Assembly (NCBI GenBank): GCA_022495995.1
Contig: JAFEMH010000933.1
Coordinates: 186,001-250,000 of the forward strand
Length of the DNA: 64,000 bases
DNA from: Adenophora triphylla var. japonica
Taxonomy: Eukaryota; Streptophyta; Magnoliopsida; Asterales; Campanulaceae
Direction of reading: 5' to 3'
In this document: positions 11,811 to 22,935 of the stretch, piece after piece
Layout of the letters: the number at the start of each line of letters is the position of its first letter
How positions within the stretch are numbered: position 1 is the stretch's first letter
Made by a program: the position numbers and the translations under genes
The notes under the pieces: model-generated
What the model was told of the DNA's origin: nothing
The model's input: only the letters and a program-made list of their open reading frames with translations
Databases searched by the model: none

Positions 11811-11841
11811 GAGCGGCAACAATCTTTATCGCTTTCTTCAA

Positions 11842-12119
11842 GCTTTCATGGCAGCAACTTTCTTATCCTGGTTCATGAAGTCATCAATCAAAGGGGAAAT
11901 TCATTAGTATTTTACAAGTAACCCATTCGCGACAATCATATTGAAAATACCTCCCACCATTGCTTTCATGCTATACACAAATTTACATGCCATCAGATCT
12001 ACAAATTTTACATAACTTCCCCTCCCTATCGACAGTCAAAATATCAACAAGGAAAAGTTATACAACTTTTATGATCTACGGCAAACAATCAAAAAGAGAA
12101 TAGAAAGGTCGCTGCGGCT
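11842..12119. other. Short spacer between integrase stop and the 21-bp array
   Basis: AT-rich Tat-1 sequence with no repeats or ORF of note; probably the start of the retrotransposon 3' UTR. Confidence 0.5.
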
Positions 12120-13346
12120 TCACTGATAGAATCGCTTGAGATGGTCGACACTCCAAGCGTTCTTCAGCTCCTCGCCATCCGGTTTTCGCAACTTGTATGT
12201 TCCTTCTCGCACCACGCTTGACACTTGAAATGGACCTTCCCACTTCTCGTTCAACTTGGTGTAACCTGGCTTGGCTCCAGTTACCTCTGTACTTCTCAAG
12301 GCCCAATCTCCGACATCAAAAGACCTTTTATTAACTCGCCTATCATGCTTAGCCTTCATCCTTTGTTTGTAATTGATCATTTTCATTCTCGCATACATCC
12401 TCTTCTCATCAATCAAATCTAAATCATTGCACCGCCTTTGTCCGTTTCTCGCCTCATCATAATAAGTAACCCGATATGTTGGCAGAGCCATCTCGACAGG
12501 CGCCATAGCCTCCGATCCATATGTAAGGGCAAAGGCGGTCTCACCGATTGATCCTTTTGATGGTTCGCACATACCATAAAGCTACTGTGCAACTCCTCAA
12601 GCCATGCTCCTCCCCTTCCTTCAAGGTTTTGCGCAAGGTTACAATGATGCGCTTGTTAGCCGCTTACGCACGACCGTTGCCTTGTGGTCGGTAAACCGCC
12701 GACATCCAATGTTTAACATTAACTCTTGCACATTCTGCCGAGAATTTCTTTCCAAAGCGAGTACCATGATCCGAAATGATTGCTCGAGGGACTCCATATC
12801 TACACCAAATGTTTTCACTGCACAAACTTGATAACTTTGATCCTCACTAATTGTCGCTAAAGCTTTAGCCTCGGTCCACTTTGTAAAATAATCAAGCTGC
12901 GACAACCACATGCGCAACCACCCTTGGCCTTCGGGAAAGGCCCTATCAAATCTATTCCCCACATGTCGAGCGACGGCCAAGTTGGCACAATAGGTGTCTG
13001 CTCTCGGTGGGTGGTTGTCGCGGAATATTGCCAAATCGGCCGACACTTCTCGCACTTCTTAACATACAACTCGCATCTTTCCTTAAAATTTGGGCCAATA
13101 ATATCCATGAAATAATATTTTGTCAGCTAGCGTTCTCGCACCAGGATGGCCTCCACAAATACCCTCATGAATTTCAAATAGTACTTTCTGCACTATGCTC
13201 GGCCCAACACACCTCATCAACGGCTTCGAGAAGGATCTTCTATATAACACTCCATCTTGCACAGTGAACCTTGGTGATGTCGCCTTTATCAACTTTGCCT
13301 TGCCCTCATCTGGCGGCAACTCCCCCATATCCAAGAATTCCCTCAT
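12120..13346 (-). pseudogene. Tat-1 integrase region of pol, several frames
   Basis: Integrase inserts the cDNA copy into the chromosome. 13,083-13,346 has the start of an HHCC zinc finger (HEGICGGHPGARTLADKI). 12,857-13,108 completes it (CEKC) and enters the core with MWGIDLIGPFPKAKGG, including the first catalytic Asp. 12,639-13,055 holds DYFTKWTEAKAL in another frame. 12,120-12,572 has AFALTYGSEAMAPVEM and the C-terminal KWEGPFQV...GTYKLRKPDG, ending at a stop. At least three frame changes separate these parts, so no single reading frame exists. It follows the second RNase H, as in Tat pol. Confidence 0.85.
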
Positions 13347-13347
13347 T

Positions 13348-15091
13348 TCAACAACCCAATCCTTCTCGCCATCGACAATCTCCGCGACGTGTATGCTCGT
13401 TGATCACCGGCATCTCGACATATTCAATCATTGGCTCATCGGCAGTGCTCTGTACTTCAGCTCCCGCTGACCTGCTCAACTCATCAGCTCGCGAGTTATC
13501 AGCCCTATCAATCCGAACCAACTCCCAAAATTCAAAACTTTTTAACAAACTTCTCGCCAAGTCACAATACTTCATCAAGACAGCGCTCAAGACTCCAAAA
13601 TCACCATTCACTTGATTAACGATCAATTGGGAATCTGAATGAATCACAACCTTAGTCAATCCCATATCTCGCGCCAATTCTACTCCGGCTATCAATGCTT
13701 CATACTCATCTTGATTATTTGAGACACTGAATTTAAACCTCAACACTTTCTCATACTTGACCTCCTCATCAGGCGAGGTTAGGGTGATCCCCGCGCCGCC
13801 CCTCTCTTTTGAAGATGAGCCGTCCACATATACAACCCAACAATCAGGCGGTCTCACCCTTTCTACCATCGAACTAGGCTCACCCTGACTCTCCCCTTTC
13901 TCCTTCTCCTTATTCCCGCTGATCTCGTCTCGCGACCCAATGAAGGATGTCTCCACGATGAAATGCCGCAGCCGCGCCTTGATTGCGCGGCGAGATTCGT
14001 ATCTGATATCAAACTCAGTTAACTCAATAGACCATTTCAACAATCTTCCCGCGGCATCTGTCCGCTGCAAAATCTTCCTAAGAGGAGCGTCACTTAATAC
14101 AACAATGGTGTGTGCGACAAAATACGCTCTCAATTTCCTCGCGGCCACCACTAAAGCATAGGCCAGCTTCTCGGCATTAAAGTACCTTGACTCTACCTCG
14201 CTCAATGCCTTTGACACATAGTAAATCGGCCTTTGACCCCCCTTATCCTCGCGCACCAAAACGGCGGCCACGGCCAAGTCTGAAGCAGCTAAGTATACAA
14301 ACAACTCCTCCCCTTCAACAGGGCTACACAAAATGGGAGGCTTGCCCAAATAGGTCTTCATTTGATCAAAAGCGACATCACACTCTTCATTCCAAACAAA
14401 ACTCTTTACCCCCTTCAGAACCTTAAAGAACGGTAAACACCTTTCTGCCAACTTGGAAATGAACCTCCCCAAAGCGATAATCCTTCCATTCAACCTCTGG
14501 ATTTCTCGAATTGACTTAGGCGGCGACATATCCAGTAAAGCTTGAATCTTTTCGGGATTAGCCTCTATCCCGCGTCTGTTCACCAGGAAACCCAAAAACT
14601 TTCCCATTTGTAACACCAAATGTGCATTTACTCGGGTTCAATTTCATTGAGTTCCTCCTTAGATTCTCAAACGTCTCAGCGAGATCTAACACATGATCAT
14701 ACTCCTTTGTCTTTATCACCATATCATCAATATAAGCCTCCAAGTTTCGCCCAATTTGCGACTTGAAGACTTCATTTACCATTCGTTGATAAGTCGCCCC
14801 GGCATTCTTCAAGCCAAAAGGCATCATCTTATAGCAAAAATTACCTTTGGGGGTTCGAAAAGCTGTCTTCGCCTTGTCATTCTCGCACATTTTGATTTGA
14901 TGGTATCCTGAGTAAGCATCAATAAAACTGAAAACCCTGTGCCCAGCAATCGAGTCAACCAGCTTGTCAATCTTAGGCAGCGGGTAGCAGTCCTTAGGGC
15001 AGGCGGTGTTTAGGTCGGTAAAATCAATGCACATCCGCCATTTTTTGTTCGACTTTAGGACCATAACAGGACATGCCAACCAAACAGGATA
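13348..15091 (-). pseudogene. Tat-1 reverse transcriptase, RNase H and second RNase H
   Basis: Copies the element RNA into DNA and degrades the RNA strand. RT (14,558-15,091) has CIDFTDLNTACPKDCYPLP, AFRTPKGNFCYKMMPFGLKN and the catalytic YIDDMVIKT. A frameshift near 14,600 leads to 13,348-14,619: the RT connection (NPEKIQALLDMSPPK), RNase H (YLAASDLAVAAVLVRED, PIYYVSKAL), then a second archaeal-type RNase H (VVYVDGSSSKERGGAG, NNQDEYEALIAGVELA, HSDSQLIVNQVNG, SRADELSR). Two RNase H domains in a row are a hallmark of the Tat branch. The catalytic Asp/Glu positions I can recognise are present. Confidence 0.93.
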
Positions 15092-17284
15092 CTAAATCTC
15101 TTCTATGATTCCCGCCTTCAGCAATTTATCAACCTCTTCAACAACTGCGCTCTCCTTCTCTGGCGATAAGTGCCTAACCCTTTGCTTAAAAGGCTCAACA
15201 TTGGGATCGGCATTCAAGCAGTGCAGAGCAACGTTCTCGTCAATGCCCCTCATATCCTCTGGTCGCCAAGCGAACACATCCAAATTATCCTTTAGGAATT
15301 CCACCAGTCTTTCTCGCTCATCTCTGAATAGTTGCTTCCCGATTTTAACCCGTTGCTCCGGGAAATACCGATTAATCTTTACCTCTTCAAGATCTTCGCC
15401 AGCCTGAATCTCGGGCTCATCTCGCGTTTCTAAAGTTTCAACTTCTATTCTTTTCCGCTTTCTACTGATCGGGGCATTGGCGGGAATCACCTTCACGGGA
15501 TTATCAAACGAGCTGCCGGTAGGTTGCCCATGTTCATCCTCAACTTCCACCGTTTCACAATCCTCATCAGACTCAGCAACAGAATCTTCCTCCATTACTT
15601 CCTCAATCCTGGGCTCCTCCATCTGAACAAATTGAACCGCACCAGGGTAATTCATGTCTGATCTCACTTCCGCGACATCACTTCCGAGATCCATCTCCTC
15701 TGCGACATGTTTCTCTACGCTTGCACAGCCAGGTCGCCACATGACCATTTCATTCCGCTTGGCCTCCTCATTTGTTTCTGCGACAATCAAAGCCGTCCCA
15801 TCCTTCATACTTTCAGTTTCCACCCAATCTTCAGGCTCCACGAATTCTATCACGTTGATTCTCAACTGGCTAGAATGAGACTTTGTCGTCATCGAGCTAG
15901 TAGAAGCCCCCTTGGCCTTCATCATTTCCTTTTTCTTTCTCGCCACAGTGATCGCTTCACTCTTCAAACACCCTATACCTTTAGCAGTTGGAAACTTTAC
16001 CCTTTGGTGCGGGATCGACAACACCATTTCAAAACTCAGCAAAAAGGGGATTCCAACTTTGGCATTATATGCGGAAACCAAATCAATCACCATAAATTCC
16101 ACCTGCTCGCTTCTCACCAGATCACCTTCTCCGACCTCCACTTCCAACATAATTGTTCCTTTAACCTTAACCGAATGATTTGTAAATCCTTCGAGATATC
16201 CCTTATATGGTACCAAATTTGCATCAGTGTAGTTCATCCTTCGAAAAGCCTCATAATACAAGACATTCCTACTCGCTCCTGAATCGACCATCACGCGCTG
16301 TACCACACTGTTTCCCGGACAAATGGTGATGACCACCGGTTGGTTCCCGTGACCTTTTGTAGCATCCAGCTCGCCTCTTGAGAAACTAATCACTCTGTCC
16401 TCGCTGGCGACAAATGGAGGAATGTCGAAACTGTGCGACAACATCATAATTTGATTATCAAGCTGAGCGATACTAGGCAATGGATCTTGAATCACATCAA
16501 CGATATTTCTATCCCGCACTTTCTCCTGGCTCTTCCCGCCTTCATCTCGCCTCTTATCTCCCTCAAGATACTGCTTGAAGTCGCCATTATCAATCCTCCC
16601 TTGTACCATCCTCCTCAAATTGTAACAATCCTCCGTACTATGCCCCTTGTCCTTATGAAAATCGCAATACTTATTCGGATCCCTGGCGGCATAAGATCCT
16701 TCTCGGATGGGATAAGGCTCTGGGAATTCCTCTTTCCGAAAGATCTCGCTCAAAGAAGTATTCAACTTACTGAACTTGATCATCTTTCCCTGACTCTGGC
16801 CCCTACCACGGCCGCTCCTGCCCCCACCAGAACGATTTTCGCTGCGACTTCCTAACTCGCCCTTGTTCTCCTCTTTCACCACCTCTATTCTTTCTTTAAC
16901 ACTTTTCCTGCTGGGACCTGCTGCTGGAGGGGAGACCTTGACTACCTCCTCCTTCGTACCACTGCAATAGGCTCTAACCCTTTCATATAGCTCGCCAGTA
17001 GTCTTGGGTAGCCGCATACAGAATTCTGCCTTGAAAAACCCAGGCAATAACCCAGAGTTGAATAACATAATGATCTCGCTCTGACTGACATCAGCAATTC
17101 GATTCACCACTCCCATAAACCTATCAGTAAAAGCTGAGATACTCTCTCCTTCATTCTGCTTCAAACTGCACAGCTCGGTTTTTTGAGCGGGCTGCGCTCC
17201 TGACCCACTGAATCTCGCCAAAAACTTATTTTTGAGGTCCTGGTACCCCGACACTGATTCCGCCGAGGCTGCGCCAGGAACCAC
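15092..17284 (-). pseudogene. Tat-1 gag C-terminus, protease and start of RT (730 codons, ends at an in-frame TAG)
   Basis: The frame opens inside gag (SGYQDLKNKFLARFSG, SISAFTDRFMGVVNRI), passes an Arg/Gly-rich stretch and a CCHC-like knuckle (CDFHKDKGHSTEDC), then protease with RVMVDSGASRNVLYY and GIPFLLSFEMVLSIPHQRVK. An acidic linker (EEDSVAESDEDCETVEVEDE) precedes the RT N-terminus KLLKAGIIEEI. The TAG at 15,092-15,094 is followed in the same frame by YPVWLACPVM, the normal RT continuation, so this is one nonsense codon rather than a gene end. CAG to TAG by cytosine deamination would explain it. Confidence 0.92.
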
Positions 17285-18474
17285 TCCAGTGCATGAGCGG
17301 CGAGAGTGCTCGCAAACGCCTTACATATCACGGCTTCATTATCGGTCAGTAGCGACAACGTTACCTCAAACCCTCCAACATGAGTGTTAGCTCTAGTATT
17401 CCCTGAATAATTTGGTAGATTCGGCATGCGAAAAGCAGGGTCAGGGGCGGCAATTTGGATGCTCTTTGCAAATGGGGCCAAATAAGAACCTTTCATTTCC
17501 TGGGGCTTGGTTCCCGCTTCTAACTCTTTAATCTTCTTTGCCATCTCTGCCATTTCGGACCTCCACTTATCATCTTCACTTTTCTTCGCCTTTTCCAGTG
17601 CAACGGCTTTAGCCGCCTCCACGGCTTTTAAAGCTTCGGCCACTCTGACAGCTTCTGCAATCTTTTCGGCTTCTGCGGCTTTCTCCGCCCTTTCCTTATC
17701 ACTCCTTTCTCGCCGCCTACGGTCTCTATCCCGCAGCGACAACTCATCCCGACGAGCTCTGTCCGAATACCTAGAGCGATGCGATCTTTCTCTCACATAC
17801 GTTTCGTCATCGGAATATCTCGAGCGACTTGGCGCATAGTCTCTGTCCGCTGTGGATCCCTCATCACTTTCATAGCCAAAATAATAAGAGTCATCTCGCG
17901 AATTTCCTGACTTGTGATAAATCCTTCCTTCTTCAAGGCGATCTGCGCGCCTCCTTTTGACCCTTTCAGATCTCGCCCTTTCATCATTTCGACGCCTACG
18001 ACCTCTTTCCTCGTTCCCGTGCGGCGATATGTCCCTTGCTCGCCCTTCATCTCGCCTAGAAGCATTCTGACTGGCACTCCGTCCTCCTCTATCCTGCCCT
18101 TCCACTTCGATCGACAATTCAGGCGGGATCACCGTAGGTGCTTGGCCCATCTTTTTTAACCTCTCATTGTTCGCGAGAACCTTCATCATATAGGCGTTCT
18201 CCTTTCTTAACTTCTCAGCTTCGGCCCTAGCACTCTGGGTTTTAGACGGAACGGGATCCTGATCTACGGCCTTTTCTTTGTTTCTCGCTTCTCTTTCGCT
18301 TTCTTCTCGCCTCCTGGTGCTCCTGATTGTCGACTCGGTCTCTGTAGTATGGACCTCGCCTTCCCGGGCAGTTCCTGATCTCGCCCCGCGAGTATCCTTG
18401 CGATTAGGCGTCTCCAACTCCAGATTGCGGGTATCCTTCGTCTGGGCGTTCTTATCTTGAACCATTCTGGGCAC
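17161..18474 (-). pseudogene. Tat-1 gag N-terminal part (437 codons)
   Basis: Structural protein that packages element RNA in cytoplasmic particles. The ATG at 18,474 lies 213 bp inside the 5' LTR. A long, charged, Arg/Glu/Ser-rich low-complexity region (residues about 1-320, with KAAEAEKIAEAVRVAEALKA coiled-coil-like) precedes the retrotransposon gag domain (FRMPNLPNYSGNTRANTHVG, FEVTLSLLTDNEAVICKAF, HALEWF). After HALEWF the conserved reading moves to the overlapping frame at 17,284, a frameshift near 17,270. The N-terminal extension is longer than in compact Ty3 elements but usual for Tat. Confidence 0.9.
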
Positions 18475-18666
18475 TTTCTGGGCTTAACAATGATCATAAA
18501 CCACTACCCAATAACCTTTTTCCAAAGTAACAAACCTGAAACACACTTTTTGTACCAACACCAATGGATTCAAACCCTAAAACGTCAACCCCAACAACTG
18601 AAAATACCGGTGCTCTTCCAACCATCCACAAACCTTTGAACCATCATACAAGAAGGAAGATTTCAG

Positions 18667-18684
18667 GTCCCGGCAACGGAACCA
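18667..18684 (-). other. Tat-1 primer binding site
   Basis: Two bases inside the 5' LTR the minus strand reads TGGTTCCGTTGCCGGGAC, complementary to a CCA-ending tRNA 3' terminus. It resembles the tRNA-Asp-type site (TGGCGCCGTTGCCGGGGA) of several plant gypsy elements, with two or three mismatches. That comparison is from memory. Confidence 0.7.
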
Positions 18685-18686
18685 AC

Positions 18687-19459
18687 TGATGCTACCATGA
18701 GAAATCTTGGTTGCACAGGGACTGAAGTGGCAATGGATACTTCGGCAGCTTCCTCCTTGACAGCTCGTCTACACACAAGAAACACACGTGAACTAGGCCG
18801 GGGGTGTCTCCGGCGTACCCCCTCCGGCGTGAGAATAAGGTTAGATGGACAAGGAAGAGAGTACAACAATGGAGGTTTAGAGAGAGAAGGTAGAGAGAGA
18901 GATCTTACCATGCAATGAGCACTATTCACCCTTTATATACTCCTAAGCCCCCCATGTGCCTTGCACATGGGGGGACACTTGTCAATCATCCAAAGGAGGT
19001 CTCTCAACCAACCTCAACTTAGTGGGATTTCACTATTCACCTTGTTACATCAATCATCCATCACAAGTATTTAGGGTTAGGGGCGTAGGCGACAATCAAC
19101 GTAACATCCTGGTAACGCCCTATGTTCCATGTCGCTCTGGCGACAACCTGATTATAGGCGACATCAACTGTTATGTCGCCCTAACCTAGGTAGCTTGCGA
19201 GCAACGTACTCCTCTTACTTATCAGGCGAGCATGAGCTCGGCCATGTCTTTCGCACGGCCCCATTGGCCCAAAAATCTGTATCCCCACGTCCCTTCTCGC
19301 CGGGGCCTATTTAAATAGCTCCAAGGAGCCTATTCCTTTTATGTCGCTGCCAGAGCAAATTTCCTTGGGCGGCCCAAGCCCAGTGGGCCTGGACCTTAAT
19401 TAGCTATTGGGCCCGGTTTCTTATTATTAGGGCCCAATGTATTTTATATGATCGTATCA
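18687..19459 (-). repeat. Tat-1 5' LTR
   Basis: The 773-bp copy that would drive transcription toward gag. Same ends as 4,843-5,613. Downstream of its TATA box is CATTGCATGGTAAGATC, a potential splice donor only a few dozen bases from the expected cap site. The right target-site copy AAACT follows at 19,460-19,464. Confidence 0.95.
18931..18939 (-). promoter_or_regulatory. Tat-1 5' LTR TATA box
   Basis: TATATAAAG on minus, in a GC-richer setting (AGGAGTATATAAAGGGTG). Transcription would start about 25-35 bp further left, near 18,900-18,910, then run through the GAGA/CT-rich leader and the primer site. The same box is in the other LTR at 5,087-5,095. Confidence 0.7.
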
Positions 19460-19464
19460 AAACT

Positions 19465-20433
19465 TTATTGTAGAACTCGAAAAATGAAGTTAACCCAGTA
19501 AAAATCCCTCCATTTATAAACTATACCCCATATAATTCAAACCCAAATGCAAATTTACAGCATCAAGCAAAGCAACAACAGAGCAGTCACATTTTGAATC
19601 AAGAAGAGACAAATGAGCAATCAAATGTAACCCAAGAATCAATTAATCTTCAAGAGCAATCAATTAATCAGATTAGATATTACTACCAGAAGAAAGAAGA
19701 AGAAAAGAACCTGGGTAGTTGATTTTTCCGGTGTGGAGAGGGAGAGAGAGACGGAGACGGTGGAGAGGACGGCGTCGTCGGCAGCAGCTCGAGACGGAGA
19801 CGGTGGAGATGGTGGACGGCGAAGCTTCGTCACCGGAGAGGGTGGAGGCGGCGGTGTACGATGATCGTGAGCGAGGGAAGAGAGAGAGAGATCGCTGCGG
19901 CGTGTGAAGACCGAAGAGAAAGAGAAATTAGGGCGTAAATGATTTTGAGGAGATGAGACGAAATATTCCGCCGCTAAATATTAATTTTAGCGGCGGAATT
20001 TAAATTCCGACGCTAGAATTAATATTTAGCGGCGGATATTCCGTCGCTGAGGTTATTTAATTTTAATTTAATATAAAACATGAAAATTATTTTAAATATC
20101 ATTATTTTTATTTATATAAAACATGAAAATTATTTTAAATTACTCTCAAAAAATAAATATGAGTCAATAAATATTATTTTTGAAAAAATAAATAAATCAT
20201 AAATATTAATTAATTTTAATTTAATAAATATCATTATTATTATTTATATAAAATATGAAAATTATTTTAAATAAAATTATTTTAAATTACTCTCAAAAAA
20301 ATAAATATGAGTCAATAAATATTATTTTTGAAAAATAAATAAATCATAAATTAAAATAAAATAAAAATATAGCTAAACAAATTTCAAAAAAATCTAATTA
20401 ACACCGACATAATTATTCCGCCGCTACTACCAC
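19465..20433 (-). other. CACTA-1 leader, palindromic subterminal start and AT-rich duplication
   Basis: 19,700-19,920 is a CT-rich leader when read on minus (GAGAGA and GGAGACGG on plus), matching the position of the leader in CACTA-2 (63,190-63,480). 19,955-20,050 has large palindromes of the AGCGGCGGAAT / ATTCCGTCGCT type. 20,092-20,222 is repeated almost exactly at 20,224-20,350, sharing a block ending ATAAATATGAGTCAATAAAT, a roughly 130-bp AT-rich tandem duplication. No coding region. Together these fit the 5' side of the minus-oriented CACTA-1. Confidence 0.6.
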
Positions 20434-20546
20434 CACCATAAACCTTAAACCCTAAACCCTAACCCCTAAACCTTAAACCCTAACCCCTAAATCCTAACCC
20501 CTAACCCTAAACCCTAAACCCTAACCTCTAAACCCTAAACCCTAAC
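20434..20546. repeat. Telomere-like CCCTAAA array, left of the SINE block
   Basis: About 105 bp of CCCTAAA with variants (CCCTAACC, CCTTAAA, CCTCTAAA). It is interstitial, not a chromosome end, since it abuts ATTCCGCCGCTAC on one side and the first SINE unit on the other. Confidence 0.9.
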
Positions 20547-21404
20547 AAGGAGCATCAGTTCAGTTGGTAAGAGCCTACGACTTTCTCCGGGAGGTCTCGT
20601 GTTCGAACCCTGACAGAATGAAACTAGGTATATTAATTTAATAGTGGGCAAAAAAACCCCCTCCCCTTTGTTGGGAGTTAAATTTTGACCAAGGAGCATC
20701 AGTTCAGTTGGTAAGAGCCTACAACTTCCTCCGAGAGGTCTCGTGTTCGAACCATGACATAATGAAACTAGGTATATTAATTTAATAGTGGGCAAAAAAA
20801 ATCCCTCCCCTTGTTGGGAGTTAAATTTTACCAATGAGCATCAGTTCAGTTGGTAAGAGCCTATGACTTCCTCCGGGAGGTCTCGTGTTCGAACCTTGGC
20901 AGAATGAAACTAGGTATATTAATTTAATAGTGGGCAAAAAAAACCCCTCCCCTTTGTTGGGAGTTAAATTTTTACCAAGGGGCATCAGTTCGGTTGGTAA
21001 GAGTGTGTGGCTTCCTCCGGGAGGTCCAGAGTTCGAACCCTGCAGAATGCAACTAGGTTAAAAAAATTAATAGTGGGCAAAAAAACCTCCTCCCCTTTGT
21101 TGGGAGTTAAATTTTTATCAAGGGGCATCAGTTCAGTTGGTAAGGGTGAACGACTTCTCTTCGGGAGGTACCGTGCTCGAACCCTGGCAGAATGCAACTA
21201 GGTATTCAATTTAATAGTGGGAAAAAAAACCCCTTCCCTTTGTTGGAAGTTAAATTTTTAACCAAGGGGCATCAGTTCAGTTGGTAAGGGTGAACGACTT
21301 CTCTCCGGGAGGTACCGTGCTCGAACCCTGGCAGAATGCAACTAGGTATTAAATTTAATAGTGGGCAAAAAAAACCCCTTCCCTTTGTTGGAAGTTAAAT
21401 TTTT
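20547..21404 (+). repeat. Six tandem copies of a tRNA-derived SINE-like unit (~143 bp)
   Basis: Units start near 20,547, 20,691, 20,833, 20,977, 21,120 and 21,264, each AGGRGCATCAGTTCAGTTGG then a box-A-like GTTGGTAAGAG, a box-B-like GTGTTCGAACCCTG about 35 bp on, ACTAGGTATATT, and a tail TAGTGGGCAAAAAAACCCC with TTTGTTGGGAGTTAAATTTT. Box A plus box B at tRNA spacing indicates an internal RNA polymerase III promoter derived from a tRNA. Copies 1-3 keep AAGAGCC and copies 5-6 AAGGGTG, so there are at least two subtypes. SINEs usually insert singly; a head-to-tail run of six is unusual. Confidence 0.8.
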
Positions 21405-22360
21405 TGGTAGTTTTACCGGCCCTTGGGAATATACATATGAGCTAAGGGAATGTGGGAGTTTGCTAGGCGATTTTGGCATTCGACATGTTCTAAGGGAAGC
21501 AAATGGGGTGGCGGATAGACTCGCGGCAGTGGCACATGATCATCATATAATGATGGCTTATTTGCATGCTAGAGCCCTCCCGAAGGAAGTGTTAGAGGCC
21601 TTGAACTTCGATGTGTCGGGTTGTTATGTTGTTCGGCGTTGATATGGGAATGTTTATATGGATTTTGGTGATTTCTTGGAGGTTATTTACTACTTTGAAT
21701 GGTGATAAATTGGTGCTGATGTTACTGATTTATGGCTGCTGTTTTCTCATTTATGCTGGTGGTTGGTATGGCTTGGGTTTTTTTGGAGCTTGGATGATTA
21801 TTTGTCAAAGATTTGGGACAGTTCTTTTTGGCTTTGGTGGTGTTTTGGTTACTAAGTTGATAGTAATTGTTTTGGGTCAGATTCAAGGGGTTGTTTGGCT
21901 GCTGGGAGCTGATTTTGGCTTGCTGATGAAGTTGGATGCTGCTGTTTGGATTTCTTGCAAAGATTGGGTCAGTCGTGCGACTCAATTGATCTTGGAAGGA
22001 CGACTCGTGACCAAATGGAAGACTCGTGCCCTTAAGCCTGGCTCAATTCTAAAGTTTCTGTCTATTTGGAGCGTCCGCTCCCCTCATGGCTGGGTTGGGT
22101 CGTTGTTTTTGGAAGCTAATGGATGGTTTGGGCCATGTTTGGCTGAATTGGCCTACATTTTCTACAATTTCTTGGGCATTTTGGGGCCAAGCTCGGCCAA
22201 GATTACTTTGGTTTTGGCCTGGAAAAATTTGGGATAGTTTGGTTCGTATTTTAATTATGTTGGTTTTAGAGTTGGGCATTTTAATACCCGCTCATTGATG
22301 TAATATTTTTCATTAATCAATAAATGTTCCCAGGTGTCGTCCTGGTTCTCAAAAAAAAAA
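21405..22360 (+). mobile_element. LINE-A, 5'-truncated non-LTR retrotransposon
   Basis: Contains only the C-terminus of the LINE RNase H (21,414-21,642: YELRECGSLLGDFGIRHVLR, EANGVADRLAAVAHDHH) ending in a stop, then about 700 bp of 3' UTR, AATAAATG, a stem-loop CCAGGTGTCGTCCTGG and ten A residues at 22,351-22,360. The same protein segment and same stem-loop occur in LINE-B. 5' truncation is the normal outcome of LINE insertion. The poly(A) is followed at once by CCCTAAA repeats. Confidence 0.88.
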
Positions 22361-22935
22361 CCCTAAACCCTAACCCCTAACCCCAAAACCTTAAACCCTA
22401 AACCCTAACCCCTAAACCCTAAACCCTACACCCTATCCCCTAACCCTAACCCCTAAACCCTAAACCCTAAACCCTATACACTATATACTACACACTATAC
22501 CCTATACCCTATACCCTATACACTATACACTATACCCTATACCTTATACCCTATACCATATACACTATACCCTTTACCCTATACCCTATACACTATACTC
22601 TATACCCTATACACTATACACTATACCCTATACACTATACACTATACCCTATACCCTATACACTATACCCTATAACCTATACACTATACCCTATACCCTA
22701 AACCCTATACCTTATACCCTAAACCCTAAACCCTATACCCTATACCCTATACACTATACCCTATACACTATATCCTATACCCTATACCCTATACACTATT
22801 CCCTATACCCTATACCCTATACACTATACACTATACCCTATACCCTATACCATATACCCTATACACTATATCCTATACCCTATACACTATACACTATGCA
22901 TTATACCCTATACACTATACATTATACCCTATACC
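22361..22935. repeat. Telomere-like array, CCCTAAA grading into CCCTATA
   Basis: Begins right after the LINE-A poly(A) as CCCTAAACCCTAACCC, then from about 22,480 becomes mostly CCCTATA and CACTATA heptamers, a one-base variant of the plant telomere unit. Confidence 0.9.

Larger units (their letters stand above)
4843..19459 (-). mobile_element. Tat-1: 14.6-kb Tat-lineage Ty3/gypsy LTR retrotransposon
   Basis: Complete by structure. Two LTRs of about 770 bp, identical over long stretches, start TGATGCTACC on plus and end GATCGTATCA. The target duplication AAACT is at 4,838-4,842 and 19,460-19,464. Read on minus: 5' LTR, tRNA-type primer site, gag, protease, RT, RNase H, a second RNase H, integrase, about 6.5 kb of extra DNA, purine-rich tract, 3' LTR. 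The second RNase H and the long post-pol region with an antisense gene and tandem repeats point to the Tat (Retand-like) branch. Between the LTRs I count roughly a dozen differences (about 1.5 percent), suggesting a recent insertion. The coding region has frameshifts and a stop, so autonomy is unlikely. Confidence 0.95.

Noticed and set aside
12225..17839. Plus-strand ORFs opposite Tat-1 gag-pol
   Set aside because: Shadows of the minus-strand gag-pol frames, without start context or splice signals.
19719..19907. 62-codon Arg-rich ORF
   Set aside because: Reading of the GA-rich CACTA-1 leader on the wrong strand for its transcript.
20570..20620. Genuine tRNA genes in the SINE array
   Set aside because: Box A and B are present but the acceptor stem and anticodon arm do not pair, and the unit continues into a SINE tail.
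20535..21201. ORFs over the SINE units
   Set aside because: They read through pol III-type repeats and recur with the unit; no protein family.
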